Source: Actinomycetota bacterium
Lineage (GTDB): Bacteria; Actinomycetota; Actinomycetes; Nanopelagicales; Nanopelagicaceae
Direction of reading: 5' to 3'
NCBI GenBank assembly: GCA_027731885.1
Contig: JAQCAO010000028.1
Coordinates: forward strand, 1-13,359
DNA: 13,359 nucleotides
This document shows positions 7,378 to 13,359 of the stretch, in pieces. The notes under the pieces are model-generated. The model did not search any database, was not told the DNA's origin, and saw only the letters and a list, made by a program, of their open reading frames with translations. Position 1 is the first letter of the stretch. The number at the start of each line of letters is the position of its first letter. Position numbers and translations under genes: made by a program.

Positions 7378-8007
7378 ATGGCCCGGATCCTTGTCGTCGA
7401 TAACTACGACTCCTTTGTCTTTAACTTGGTGCAGTATTTAGGCCAACTCGGAGCCGAGTGCACCGTCAAACGAAATGACGAAGTATCTGCAAGTGAGGCA
7501 AGTAGTTATGACGGAGTATTAATCTCTCCCGGACCCGGAACCCCTGAAGCCGCTGGCGTGAGTATTGAGATGATCAAGTACTGCGCAGAAAATCAGATTC
7601 CACTCTTTGGCGTTTGTTTAGGCCATCAAGCAATAGGTGTGGCATTTGGTGCAACAGTCTCGCGCGCACCAGAGCTGTTGCACGGAAAGACTTCACAAGT
7701 AATTCACGAAGGTAAAGGTGTTCTTATTAATTTACCATCACCATTTACCGCGACTCGCTATCACTCACTCGCTGTTGAACGTGAGACAGTTTCTAGCGAA
7801 CTTGAAATTACAGGAGAAACTGAATCTGGAGTTGTGATGTCACTGCGTCACAAAACTTTGCCAATTGAAGGTGTGCAATTCCACCCCGAATCCGTTTTAA
7901 CTGAACACGGACATCTAATGTTGGCAAACTGGCTGACGCAATGTGGAGATAAAAGCGCGCTCGCTAAATCGGTTGGACTATCTCCAGTTGTTGGTCGTCG
8001 CTCTTAA
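7378..8007 (+). CDS. trpG: Anthranilate/aminodeoxychorismate synthase component II (glutamine amidotransferase)
   Basis: A class I glutamine amidotransferase that releases ammonia from glutamine for a component I partner (TrpE or PabB), serving tryptophan or folate synthesis. The product is 209 residues, slightly longer than the usual 190. Visible motifs are VDNYDSFVFNLVQYLG (7-22), the oxyanion strand PGPGTP (51-56), nucleophile Cys80 in FGVCLGHQ, RYHSLAV (127-133), and the His169/Glu171 pair in VQFHPES. The gene could equally be named pabA, because one subunit often serves both pathways; no component I gene is visible here to decide. It lies next to crgA and pknB as in mycobacteria. Its stop is 1 bp from the convergent pknB stop, so the two transcripts are expected to overlap at their 3' ends. 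Confidence 0.94.
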   Translation: MARILVVDNYDSFVFNLVQYLGQLGAECTVKRNDEVSASEASSYDGVLISPGPGTPEAAGVSIEMIKYCAENQIPLFGVCLGHQAIGVAFGATVSRAPELLHGKTSQVIHEGKGVLINLPSPFTATRYHSLAVERETVSSELEITGETESGVVMSLRHKTLPIEGVQFHPESVLTEHGHLMLANWLTQCGDKSALAKSVGLSPVVGRRS

Positions 8008-8008
8008 A

Positions 8009-9559
8009 TTACGGAGCTTTATTAATCGTAATTGTTACTGGCTTACCAATAGTTTGCGTGGTACCTGCATCAGGTGCTTGGCGAATTACAACTCCAATTT
8101 CTTGTTCCGCATCGTAATCATTGAATTCGCGCACCAAGAACCCTGCTTGAATAAGTAAAGTCTTAGCTTGAATTGCCTCAACTCCAATTAGATCTGGGAC
8201 TTCAATTTCACCGCTAGCAATTGTTAAAACAACTCCGGAACCTGCAGTAATTTTGGAGCCCGCTTCCGGGGTTACCGTTAAAATAGTTCCTTGGGCTTCG
8301 TCAGATGGCGCAGCCTCAGTTCGAGCGATCACTAATCCGACGGCGGCGAGAGCGGACCGCGCATCTATTAGCGACATCCCAACTAAACCATCAGGGACGA
8401 TCGCATCTCCTGGACCATCCGAGATAGTCAGCGTTATGGCAGAGCCCTTTGTTACTTGGGTTGTAGCCAGTGGAATCTGCCTAGCCACCCGATCCCTTGG
8501 AATTCGTGGATCAGGGGCGCGTTGAATTGTGATTGTGTACTCAGGCAGCAATGCGCGCGCTTCGGATTCCGTTAAACCAACGACATTCGGAAGTTCATTA
8601 CCAAGCGAGGGAGTAGAGCCACCATTTAGAGAAAGACCAACAATTGCGGCAATTCCAGTCGCAATAATTGCGATGCCAGAAATGATTGCAGTTCGGCGAC
8701 TAACCAAAGGTGCGCGTGCAATTTTGGTAGAGATATTTTGCCCAGCGCGAATTTTATTTATATCTTCCAACATCGCGTTTGCAGAAATGTAACGATCTTC
8801 CGGTTTTTTGGCGAGAGCAACCGTCAATAAAACTTCTACGCTCTCCGGCAACTCTGGCTGTAATTGTCGAGCGGGGGTTAATACGCCAGATACATGCTGA
8901 TACGCGATGGATACCGGCGTCTCACCGGTGTATGGAGGACGCCCAGTTAAGAGCTCAAATAATAAACAACCAGTTGAGTAAATATCTGTTGGAGCATCTG
9001 CGATTTCACCGAGGGCTTGTTCTGGAGATAAATACTGCGCAGTCCCAACGACATTCCAAGTACTAGTTAAAGTCGCACCTAAATCATCCATAGCCCGCGC
9101 GATTCCAAAATCCATCACCTTAACGTCGCCCTTATCGGTGATCATCACATTTGCCGGTTTTATATCGCGGTGAACAATTCCACGCTGATGCGAATAATCA
9201 AGCGCGGCGAGAATTCCTGCGCCAATTTCAAGGGCGCGATCAAGCGGCAATCGATCACCATCGTGGATTAATTCGCGCAGAGTATGACCAGAGACGAGTT
9301 CCATAACTATGTATGGCGCTGGCTCTTCACCGGAATCGTAAACCGCAACAATTCCAGGGTGATTTAGACCAGCTGCAGCTTTAGCTTCTTTTCTAAAGCG
9401 CGCGACGAAAGTAGAGTCTTTAGCTAAATCACTCCGCAAGATTTTTACCGCAACTTGCCGCGATAAACGCTGGTCCTGAGCGATATATACATCGGCCATG
9501 CCACCAGTGCCGATCATTGCACCCAGTTGGTAGCGGCTACCTAAAACTTTACTGATCAC
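8009..9559 (-). CDS. pknB: Ser/Thr protein kinase with PASTA domains (PknB)
   Basis: A transmembrane kinase sensing peptidoglycan fragments and controlling growth and division. Residues 1 to about 270 form the kinase domain: G-loop GTGGMADVY (17-25), Lys39 in VAVKIL, HRDIKPANV (130-138, Asp132 catalytic), DFG (150-152) and SPE (178-180). Activation-loop Thr165 and Thr167 align with the autophosphorylated threonines of M. tuberculosis PknB. A membrane helix spans about 289-311. Three PASTA repeats follow (about 323-380, 386-449, 452-513), each opening with a P-(N/D)-x-x-G-type segment; mycobacterial PknB has four, which explains the shorter length (516 versus about 626). The start is GTG, overlapping the pstP stop by 4 bases (GTGA), a sign of translational coupling with the cognate phosphatase. 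Confidence 0.96.
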   Translation of the reverse strand: MISKVLGSRYQLGAMIGTGGMADVYIAQDQRLSRQVAVKILRSDLAKDSTFVARFRKEAKAAAGLNHPGIVAVYDSGEEPAPYIVMELVSGHTLRELIHDGDRLPLDRALEIGAGILAALDYSHQRGIVHRDIKPANVMITDKGDVKVMDFGIARAMDDLGATLTSTWNVVGTAQYLSPEQALGEIADAPTDIYSTGCLLFELLTGRPPYTGETPVSIAYQHVSGVLTPARQLQPELPESVEVLLTVALAKKPEDRYISANAMLEDINKIRAGQNISTKIARAPLVSRRTAIISGIAIIATGIAAIVGLSLNGGSTPSLGNELPNVVGLTESEARALLPEYTITIQRAPDPRIPRDRVARQIPLATTQVTKGSAITLTISDGPGDAIVPDGLVGMSLIDARSALAAVGLVIARTEAAPSDEAQGTILTVTPEAGSKITAGSGVVLTIASGEIEVPDLIGVEAIQAKTLLIQAGFLVREFNDYDAEQEIGVVIRQAPDAGTTQTIGKPVTITINKAP

Positions 9560-10332
9560 GCCTTAGCCGCCCCCAACTTTTCAACGCTGCAAGCATCGGA
9601 GTCAACGATATCTGCCAGAATTATGGTGACGTTATCAGGTGCGCCATTTATATAAGTTGCTTCGATCAAAGCATCAACAGCGGTTGCCAAGTCCTTACCT
9701 TTAATCAAAGATTTAATTTCCTTATCGCTTAAAACCCCAGTTAATCCATCACTACATATTAAGTAGCGATCCTTAATTTTACCTTGGAAGACAAGAAGTG
9801 ATGGCTCGAGAGTTCCTTCGCCCATCAAAGCTTGGGTCAACATTGATCGCTGTGGGTGGATCTGGGCATCAACTTCAGAGATAATCCCTTTATTTAGTAG
9901 CTCTTGCAGAACAGTGTGATCGGCGCTCAACTGTTCTAAATCATTGCCGCGCAATCGATAAGCTCGCGAATCTCCAATATGCAGTAAAGAAATCTCTGCG
10001 TTGTTGATAAATAGCGCAGTCAGCGTTGTTCCCATGCCAGCTAATTGCGGTTCATCTAAAGTGACTGCGTGAATTTGACTATCTATGGTATGAAGCGAGT
10101 TAAGGAACAAATCGCTTGCTGATTCGCTATCAATATCTAGATTAATAAAAGTTGGCGCAATCTCCGAGAGCGTATTTATAGCAACCGATGATGCAAACTC
10201 ACCGCCGGCGTGACCTCCCATGCCATCTGCGACAGCAATAAGTTGTGAACCTACGAGAGCTGAATCTTCGTTGCCATTTCGGACCAGACCGACAGCAGAT
10301 CGCGCTGCGCATTGGAAGTAAAGCCGGCTCAT
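9556..10332 (-). CDS. pstP: PP2C-family protein Ser/Thr phosphatase (PstP-like, soluble)
   Basis: A metal-dependent phosphatase expected to dephosphorylate PknB and its substrates. The 258 residues cover the PP2C catalytic domain and little else: RNGNEDS (18-24), VADGMGGHAGGEFA (34-47, Asp36 metal ligand), GMGTTLTA (99-106), LHIGDSRAYRL (117-127), CSDGLTGVLSD (193-203, Asp195) and GAPDNVTIILADI (230-242, Asp233). Mycobacterial PstP is about 514 residues with a membrane helix and an external domain after the catalytic part. Those are missing here, and the ORF ends cleanly by overlapping pknB, so this looks like a naturally short cytoplasmic form. It is first in the pstP-pknB operon. The ATG is 7 bases after a TAGGCT -10 element. 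The orthology with PstP rests on family plus position. Confidence 0.93.
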   Translation of the reverse strand: MSRLYFQCAARSAVGLVRNGNEDSALVGSQLIAVADGMGGHAGGEFASSVAINTLSEIAPTFINLDIDSESASDLFLNSLHTIDSQIHAVTLDEPQLAGMGTTLTALFINNAEISLLHIGDSRAYRLRGNDLEQLSADHTVLQELLNKGIISEVDAQIHPQRSMLTQALMGEGTLEPSLLVFQGKIKDRYLICSDGLTGVLSDKEIKSLIKGKDLATAVDALIEATYINGAPDNVTIILADIVDSDACSVEKLGAAKA

Positions 10333-10339
10333 ACCGCTT

Positions 10340-10345
10340 AGCCTA
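10340..10345 (-). promoter_or_regulatory. Leaderless -10 element of the pstP-pknB operon
   Basis: On the minus strand TAGGCT is followed by seven bases (AAGCGGT) and the ATG of pstP. The upstream promoter part overlaps that of the divergent phosphodiesterase remnant. Confidence 0.5.
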
Positions 10346-10352
10346 ATGGTGT

Positions 10353-10358
10353 TAATCT
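10353..10358 (+). promoter_or_regulatory. Leaderless -10 element preserved before the GDPD remnant
   Basis: TAATCT is followed by CAAACT and the ATG at 10365, a perfect TANNNT with six-base spacing. The promoter therefore looks intact although the gene behind it is truncated. Transcription from here would run toward pheA. Confidence 0.45.
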
Positions 10359-10364
10359 CAAACT

Positions 10365-10535
10365 ATGAAAATCTACGCTCATCGCGGGGCATCTTATGAC
10401 TATCCAGAGATGACGATGGCAGCTTTTGAAGAGGCGGTTAAACAAGGTGCCGATGGAGTTGAGTGTGATCTGCGATTAAGTAAAGATGGAGTGGCAGTTC
10501 TGTGGCATGACACAGATTTACATCGCATAAAATAA
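10365..10535 (+). pseudogene. Glycerophosphodiester phosphodiesterase remnant (N-terminal 56 aa)
   Basis: The 56-codon ORF begins MKIYAHRGASYDYPEMTMAA and continues through GADGVECDLRLSKDGVAVLWHD. These are the N-terminal active-site elements of the GDPD family: HRGAS..YPE.T (His6/Arg7), E-x-D (Glu33, Asp35) and the catalytic His of HD (His48). Intact enzymes have roughly 230-250 residues and hydrolyse glycerophosphodiesters from phospholipids to glycerol 3-phosphate and an alcohol. Here a TAA follows shortly after the HD motif, and only 127 bp remain before pheA, so about three quarters of the TIM barrel is gone. That is more than a single frameshift. The piece is too short to be an active enzyme. 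In mycobacteria glpQ1 lies near pheA and serS, so this is plausibly the decayed ancestral neighbour. Confidence 0.8.
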
Positions 10536-10624
10536 TCTGGTGTTGAAGTCACAGTAATCTCATTACCGATCGCCCCGGCTTTGTGCGGGAAATCTTGCGT
10601 AGTATTTAGCGATAAATTTAATTC

Positions 10625-10646
10625 GGGGTCAGCACCCTCTTATAAG
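10625..10646 (+). promoter_or_regulatory. Two adjacent palindromes upstream of pheA (possible operator)
   Basis: GGGT-CAGC-ACCC (10626-10637) is an inverted repeat with a 4-base centre. CTTATAAG (10639-10646) is a perfect 8-bp palindrome directly after it. Both fall in the expected -35/spacer region of the pheA promoter, where a repressor or activator could act. Short palindromes also arise by chance. Confidence 0.25.
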
Positions 10647-10650
10647 CAGG

Positions 10651-10656
10651 TATCCT
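10651..10656 (+). promoter_or_regulatory. Leaderless -10 element of pheA
   Basis: TATCCT matches TANNNT and is followed by TAATCA and the GTG start at 10663. No Shine-Dalgarno precedes the start. A -35 match is weak (TCAGCA, 16-base spacer). Confidence 0.5.
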
Positions 10657-10662
10657 TAATCA

Positions 10663-11502
10663 GTGAGCGCATCAGAAAGCCATAGATTTGCCTACTTAGG
10701 TCCAGTAGGGACTTTTACTGAGGCTGCGCTAAAAAAGATAACTTGCGACACAGATGTACTAATACCTTTTGCAAATGTAACTGCGGCGCTAAACGCGGTT
10801 CGCACGGGAGATGCGCAATATGCGCTTGTACCAATTGAAAACTCGGTAGAAGGAGTAGTAGCGCGCACACTAGATGAGCTGGCAACGGGAGATCCACTGA
10901 CGATTTCCGCAGAAGTCACCCTTCCAGTTTCATTTGCTCTTATGGCAAAACCTGGCACCACTAACTTCGCTCGAATCGGCACACACCCACATGCAGAATC
11001 GCAATGCCGTGCATACATTGCCAAGAACTATCCGCACGCAGAAATTGTTCCGACTAACTCCACATCTGCAGCAGCCGAACTAGTAAGCAAGGGCGAGTTA
11101 GATGCGGCGATTGCATCTAGTGTTGCAGCATCTCATTTTGGTTTAGCGCTAATCGCTGAAGATATTGGTGATAACACTGGAGCTGTTACTCGCTTTATTT
11201 GTGCCCAAAAACCCGGTTGGGTTCCTGATGCCACCGGTAATGACCGCACCTCAATTGCGGTATTTATTGGTATAGACCATGCGGGAGCCTTGCTGGAAAT
11301 TTTGCAAGTCTTTGCCAAAAATAACGTTAACCTGACATTTATTCAGAGTCGTCCCACTGGTCGCGAATTAGGTCACTACCATTTCATCATTGATGTTGAA
11401 GGCCACATTAACGATTCGTCAGTCGGCGAGAGCATTGCAGAGTTACGTGAGATATGTGATGACATCCGGTTCTTAGGTTCTTATCCAAGAGAGGCGCAAT
11501 AA
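10663..11502 (+). CDS. pheA: Prephenate dehydratase (P-protein) with ACT domain
   Basis: Converts prephenate to phenylpyruvate in phenylalanine synthesis. The 279 residues form the two-lobed catalytic domain (about 8-182) and a C-terminal ACT regulatory domain (about 195-275). Visible are [13 protein letters not shown] (11-23), [11 protein letters not shown] (56-66), [11 protein letters not shown] (131-141), and the active-site region NTGAVTRF (171-178) with the conserved Thr of TRF. There is no chorismate mutase domain, as usual in actinobacteria. In the ACT domain, GALLEIL (208-214) is present, but the phenylalanine-binding ESRP motif reads QSRP (228-231). The start is GTG, supported by the -10 element six bases upstream. 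serS follows after 2 bases, so pheA, serS and the HAD gene form one operon. Confidence 0.95.
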   Translation: MSASESHRFAYLGPVGTFTEAALKKITCDTDVLIPFANVTAALNAVRTGDAQYALVPIENSVEGVVARTLDELATGDPLTISAEVTLPVSFALMAKPGTTNFARIGTHPHAESQCRAYIAKNYPHAEIVPTNSTSAAAELVSKGELDAAIASSVAASHFGLALIAEDIGDNTGAVTRFICAQKPGWVPDATGNDRTSIAVFIGIDHAGALLEILQVFAKNNVNLTFIQSRPTGRELGHYHFIIDVEGHINDSSVGESIAELREICDDIRFLGSYPREAQ

Positions 11503-11504
11503 CA

Positions 11505-12773
11505 ATGATCGATATCAAATTCTTGCGCGAAAATCCAGATCTCGTCCGCGCTTCCCAAAAAGGTCGCGGTGAAGACCCTGGGATCGTCGATCAAGTAATA
11601 GCAATTGACGATATTCGCCGCGCAGCGATCACCGAATTTGAAACGCTACGTGCCCAGCAGAACGCCCTCTCAAAGTTAGTTGGCGCTGCAAAAGGCGATG
11701 AAAAGATGGCTTTACTTGAAAACTCCAAATCCCTTGCTGAAAGCGTTAAAGTTGCAGATGCAAAGCGTGCAGAAGTTGAAGCGCAAGCAGATGCACTCGT
11801 AATGCAACTTTCAAATCTCTTAGATCCCGAAGCTCCAATTGGTGGAGAAGCCGACTTTGTAATAATTGAAAATGTAGGAACGCCTCGCGATTTTACTAAA
11901 GATGGATTTGAAGCCAAAGATCACGTTGAACTCGGCAAGTTACTTGGTGCAATTGATACTGAGCGCGGTGCAAAAGTTTCTGGATCCCGTTCATATTATT
12001 TAACCGGCGTAGGTGCGATGTTGGAATTTGCTCTAGTTAACTACGCGATTCAAAGCGCGCTAAAAGCGGGATTTACCCCAGTGATCCCACCAGTTCTGGT
12101 CAAGCCAGCAGCAATGGAAGGCACTGGCTTTCTAGGACAGGCCGCCGAGAATGTTTATCATTTAGAGAAAGATGGCTACTACTTAGTCGGAACAAGCGAA
12201 GTCCCGCTTGCTGCTTATCACATGGATGAAGTCCTCCCTGCAGAAAATCTTCCACTTCGTTATGCCGGGTATTCATCATGTTTTCGTCGCGAAGCAGGAA
12301 GTTATGGCAAAGATACGCGTGGCATTATTCGCGTCCACCAATTTGATAAAGTTGAAATGTTCTCTTTCTGCAAGCCCGAAGAAGCAAAAGCAGAGCATGC
12401 GCACCTCTTGCAATGGGAGAAAGATTTTCTTAACGCAATGGAGATTCCATTCCGAGTCATTGATGTGGCATCTGGGGATTTAGGATCAAGTGCAACCCGC
12501 AAATTTGATATTGAGGCTTGGATTCCTACACAAAGCGCATACCGAGAAGTGACAAGTACTTCTAATTGCACTGAATTCCAAGCCCGTCGCTTAAATATTA
12601 GATATAAAGATGGCGACGGAACCAAGGCGGTTGCGACTTTAAATGGCACTTTAGTAGCGATTCCTCGCATGATTGTGGCGATTTTTGAGAATCATCAAAA
12701 TTCTGATGGAACAGTAAATGTGCCAGCGGCGCTTCAACCATTCCTCGGGATGAAGAGATTTGAGCTTGTGTGA
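11505..12773 (+). CDS. serS: Seryl-tRNA synthetase
   Basis: Charges tRNA-Ser (and tRNA-Sec where present) with serine, in the cytoplasm. The 422-residue class II synthetase has the N-terminal tRNA-binding coiled-coil arm (about 30-105, rich in Lys/Glu/Ala) and a catalytic domain. The latter shows VPLAAYH after GTSE (229-232), motif 2 [22 protein letters not shown] (259-280), [19 protein letters not shown] (321-339), [12 protein letters not shown] (351-362) and motif 3 [17 protein letters not shown] (379-395, Arg388). Length is normal for the family. It begins 2 bases after the pheA stop, with GAGAGG (11489-11494) about 10 bases upstream as a probable ribosome binding site. Its last codons overlap the downstream HAD gene. 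Confidence 0.98.
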   Translation: MIDIKFLRENPDLVRASQKGRGEDPGIVDQVIAIDDIRRAAITEFETLRAQQNALSKLVGAAKGDEKMALLENSKSLAESVKVADAKRAEVEAQADALVMQLSNLLDPEAPIGGEADFVIIENVGTPRDFTKDGFEAKDHVELGKLLGAIDTERGAKVSGSRSYYLTGVGAMLEFALVNYAIQSALKAGFTPVIPPVLVKPAAMEGTGFLGQAAENVYHLEKDGYYLVGTSEVPLAAYHMDEVLPAENLPLRYAGYSSCFRREAGSYGKDTRGIIRVHQFDKVEMFSFCKPEEAKAEHAHLLQWEKDFLNAMEIPFRVIDVASGDLGSSATRKFDIEAWIPTQSAYREVTSTSNCTEFQARRLNIRYKDGDGTKAVATLNGTLVAIPRMIVAIFENHQNSDGTVNVPAALQPFLGMKRFELV

Positions 12774-13359
12774 GTGATCGCCGCCCCAAATTAATTGCAA
12801 CAGATTTAGATGGCACCATCGTTCCTCACAATGGCGCAATTTCACGCCGCACCATAGCTGCCTTTACCAAAGCCCGCGATCTTGGCGTAGAAATTTTCTT
12901 CGTCACCGGGCGGCCACCGCGCTGGATGGGAGATATACGTGAAGCATTTGATTTTGGAAGTGCAATTTGTTGCAACGGTGGAGTTATCTACGACCTGCAC
13001 AACGATAAAGTTCTAGAACAGTGGATGATTCAACCCGCTGAATTGCAGAGAGCAGTTGATGTTTTGCGCGAAACAATTCCAAATGTCTCATTCGCTGTTG
13101 AATCTAACGAGCACTTCCATCGCGAGAAGGCTTACATCCCACGTTGGGATATCGGAATGGATGATGTTGGTGTAGAAACAATTAATACAGTAACAAATCG
13201 CCCAGCGCTAAAATTGCTAGCGCGACTTTCGCAAGAAGAAATTTCTGCTGATGAAATGTTGGCGCTAGCCACCCCAGTACTGCAGGGATTCGTAAATGTC
13301 ACACACTCTGCGAGTAATGATTCACTTCTTGAAATCTCTGCGCTAGGTGTTTCTAAAGG
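12770..13359 (+). CDS. Cof-type HAD-superfamily phosphatase, partial (3' end beyond right edge)
   Basis: A haloacid dehalogenase-like phosphatase of the Cof/YbiV type, likely acting on a sugar phosphate, phosphorylated cofactor or other small molecule; the substrate is not predictable. The visible 196 codons start with GTG and read [16 protein letters not shown], with motif I DLDGT (Asp12 nucleophile, Asp14 acid/base) and motif II in [10 protein letters not shown] (about 44-53), followed by a C2-type cap beginning after [10 protein letters not shown]. The segment ends at [11 protein letters not shown], the site of the motif III lysine in Cof proteins. Only the last part carrying the motif IV aspartates is missing, about 65-80 residues. 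The GTG overlaps the serS stop by 4 bases (GTGA), so it is translationally coupled to serS. A HAD phosphatase beside serS is common in actinobacteria. Confidence 0.9.
   Translation, partial: MSDRRPKLIATDLDGTIVPHNGAISRRTIAAFTKARDLGVEIFFVTGRPPRWMGDIREAFDFGSAICCNGGVIYDLHNDKVLEQWMIQPAELQRAVDVLRETIPNVSFAVESNEHFHREKAYIPRWDIGMDDVGVETINTVTNRPALKLLARLSQEEISADEMLALATPVLQGFVNVTHSASNDSLLEISALGVSK

Larger units (their letters stand above)
10536..10662 (+). other. Noncoding stretch between GDPD remnant and pheA
   Basis: Together with the remnant this is the largest span in the window without an intact gene (10333-10662). Reading on in the GDPD frame gives SGVEVTVISLPIAP and further residues, with no recognisable GDPD motif; it may be eroded gene body. 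Its right part holds the pheA promoter and two small palindromes. I see no RNA gene or T-rich terminator. Confidence 0.5.

Noticed and set aside
8253..8792. Open frames on the plus strand opposite the PASTA and membrane region of pknB
   Set aside because: They are complements of a well-supported coding sequence, and no known motif is visible in their translations.
10536..10650. The GDPD gene as a simple frameshift or single nonsense mutation
   Set aside because: Only 127 bp separate the stop from pheA, far too little for the remaining roughly 180-190 residues, and no later GDPD motif is recognisable in this stretch.
12774..12776. GTG at 12774 as start of the HAD phosphatase
   Set aside because: That frame stops within a few codons. 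The in-frame GTG at 12770 overlaps the serS stop by four bases and leads directly into the DLDGT motif.
1..13359. Mobile elements, CRISPR arrays, tRNA/rRNA genes, toxin-antitoxin or defence genes
   Set aside because: No transposase or integrase motifs, no spaced repeats, no RNA-gene structure, and intergenic gaps are too small to hide such genes. All intact ORFs belong to housekeeping or signalling families.

Overview
The window looks like an ordinary chromosomal core region from a streamlined actinobacterium of fairly low GC content, in the style of the freshwater Nanopelagicales/acI group (Ca. Planktophila, Ca. Nanopelagicus). That placement is inferred from three things. The proteins resemble mycobacterial and streptomycete families (a FadE5-type acyl-CoA dehydrogenase, actinobacterial Dcd, CrgA, PASTA kinase PknB). 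Gaps between genes are very short. The base composition is AT-richer than most actinobacteria. I see no mobile element, CRISPR array, tRNA or rRNA.

Layout, left to right. A 5'-complete EamA-type permease (minus strand) runs off the left edge, and a FadE5-like acyl-CoA dehydrogenase lies just upstream of it. Divergent from these, dcd, lemA and htpX run on the plus strand. htpX converges with a minus-strand two-component operon (OmpR-type regulator followed by its sensor kinase). Next come crgA (minus) and, divergent from it, the glutamine amidotransferase trpG/pabA. trpG meets tail to tail with pknB, which is the second gene of a minus-strand pstP-pknB operon. Divergent from pstP is a truncated glycerophosphodiester phosphodiesterase remnant. 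It is followed by pheA, serS and a Cof-type HAD phosphatase cut by the right edge.

Functionally the window holds nucleotide supply (dCTP to dUMP), fatty-acid beta-oxidation, membrane-protein quality control (LemA/HtpX), envelope sensing (two-component pair), division and cell-wall signalling (CrgA, PknB, PstP), aromatic amino acid or folate synthesis (TrpG/PabA, PheA) and translation (SerS). The order crgA-trpG-pknB-pstP matches the origin-proximal mycobacterial cluster, but rodA, pbpA and pknA, which normally lie between pstP and pknB, are absent here. GDPD-pheA-serS likewise echoes the mycobacterial glpQ1-pheA-serS neighbourhood, with the GDPD gene decayed.

The most striking pattern I found is regulatory. 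Nearly every gene that begins a transcription unit has a -10 element (TANNNT or a close NANNNT variant) ending six, once seven, bases before the start codon. This implies systematic leaderless transcription. I found no clearly new multi-gene system; the other observations concern genome reduction and promoter architecture.
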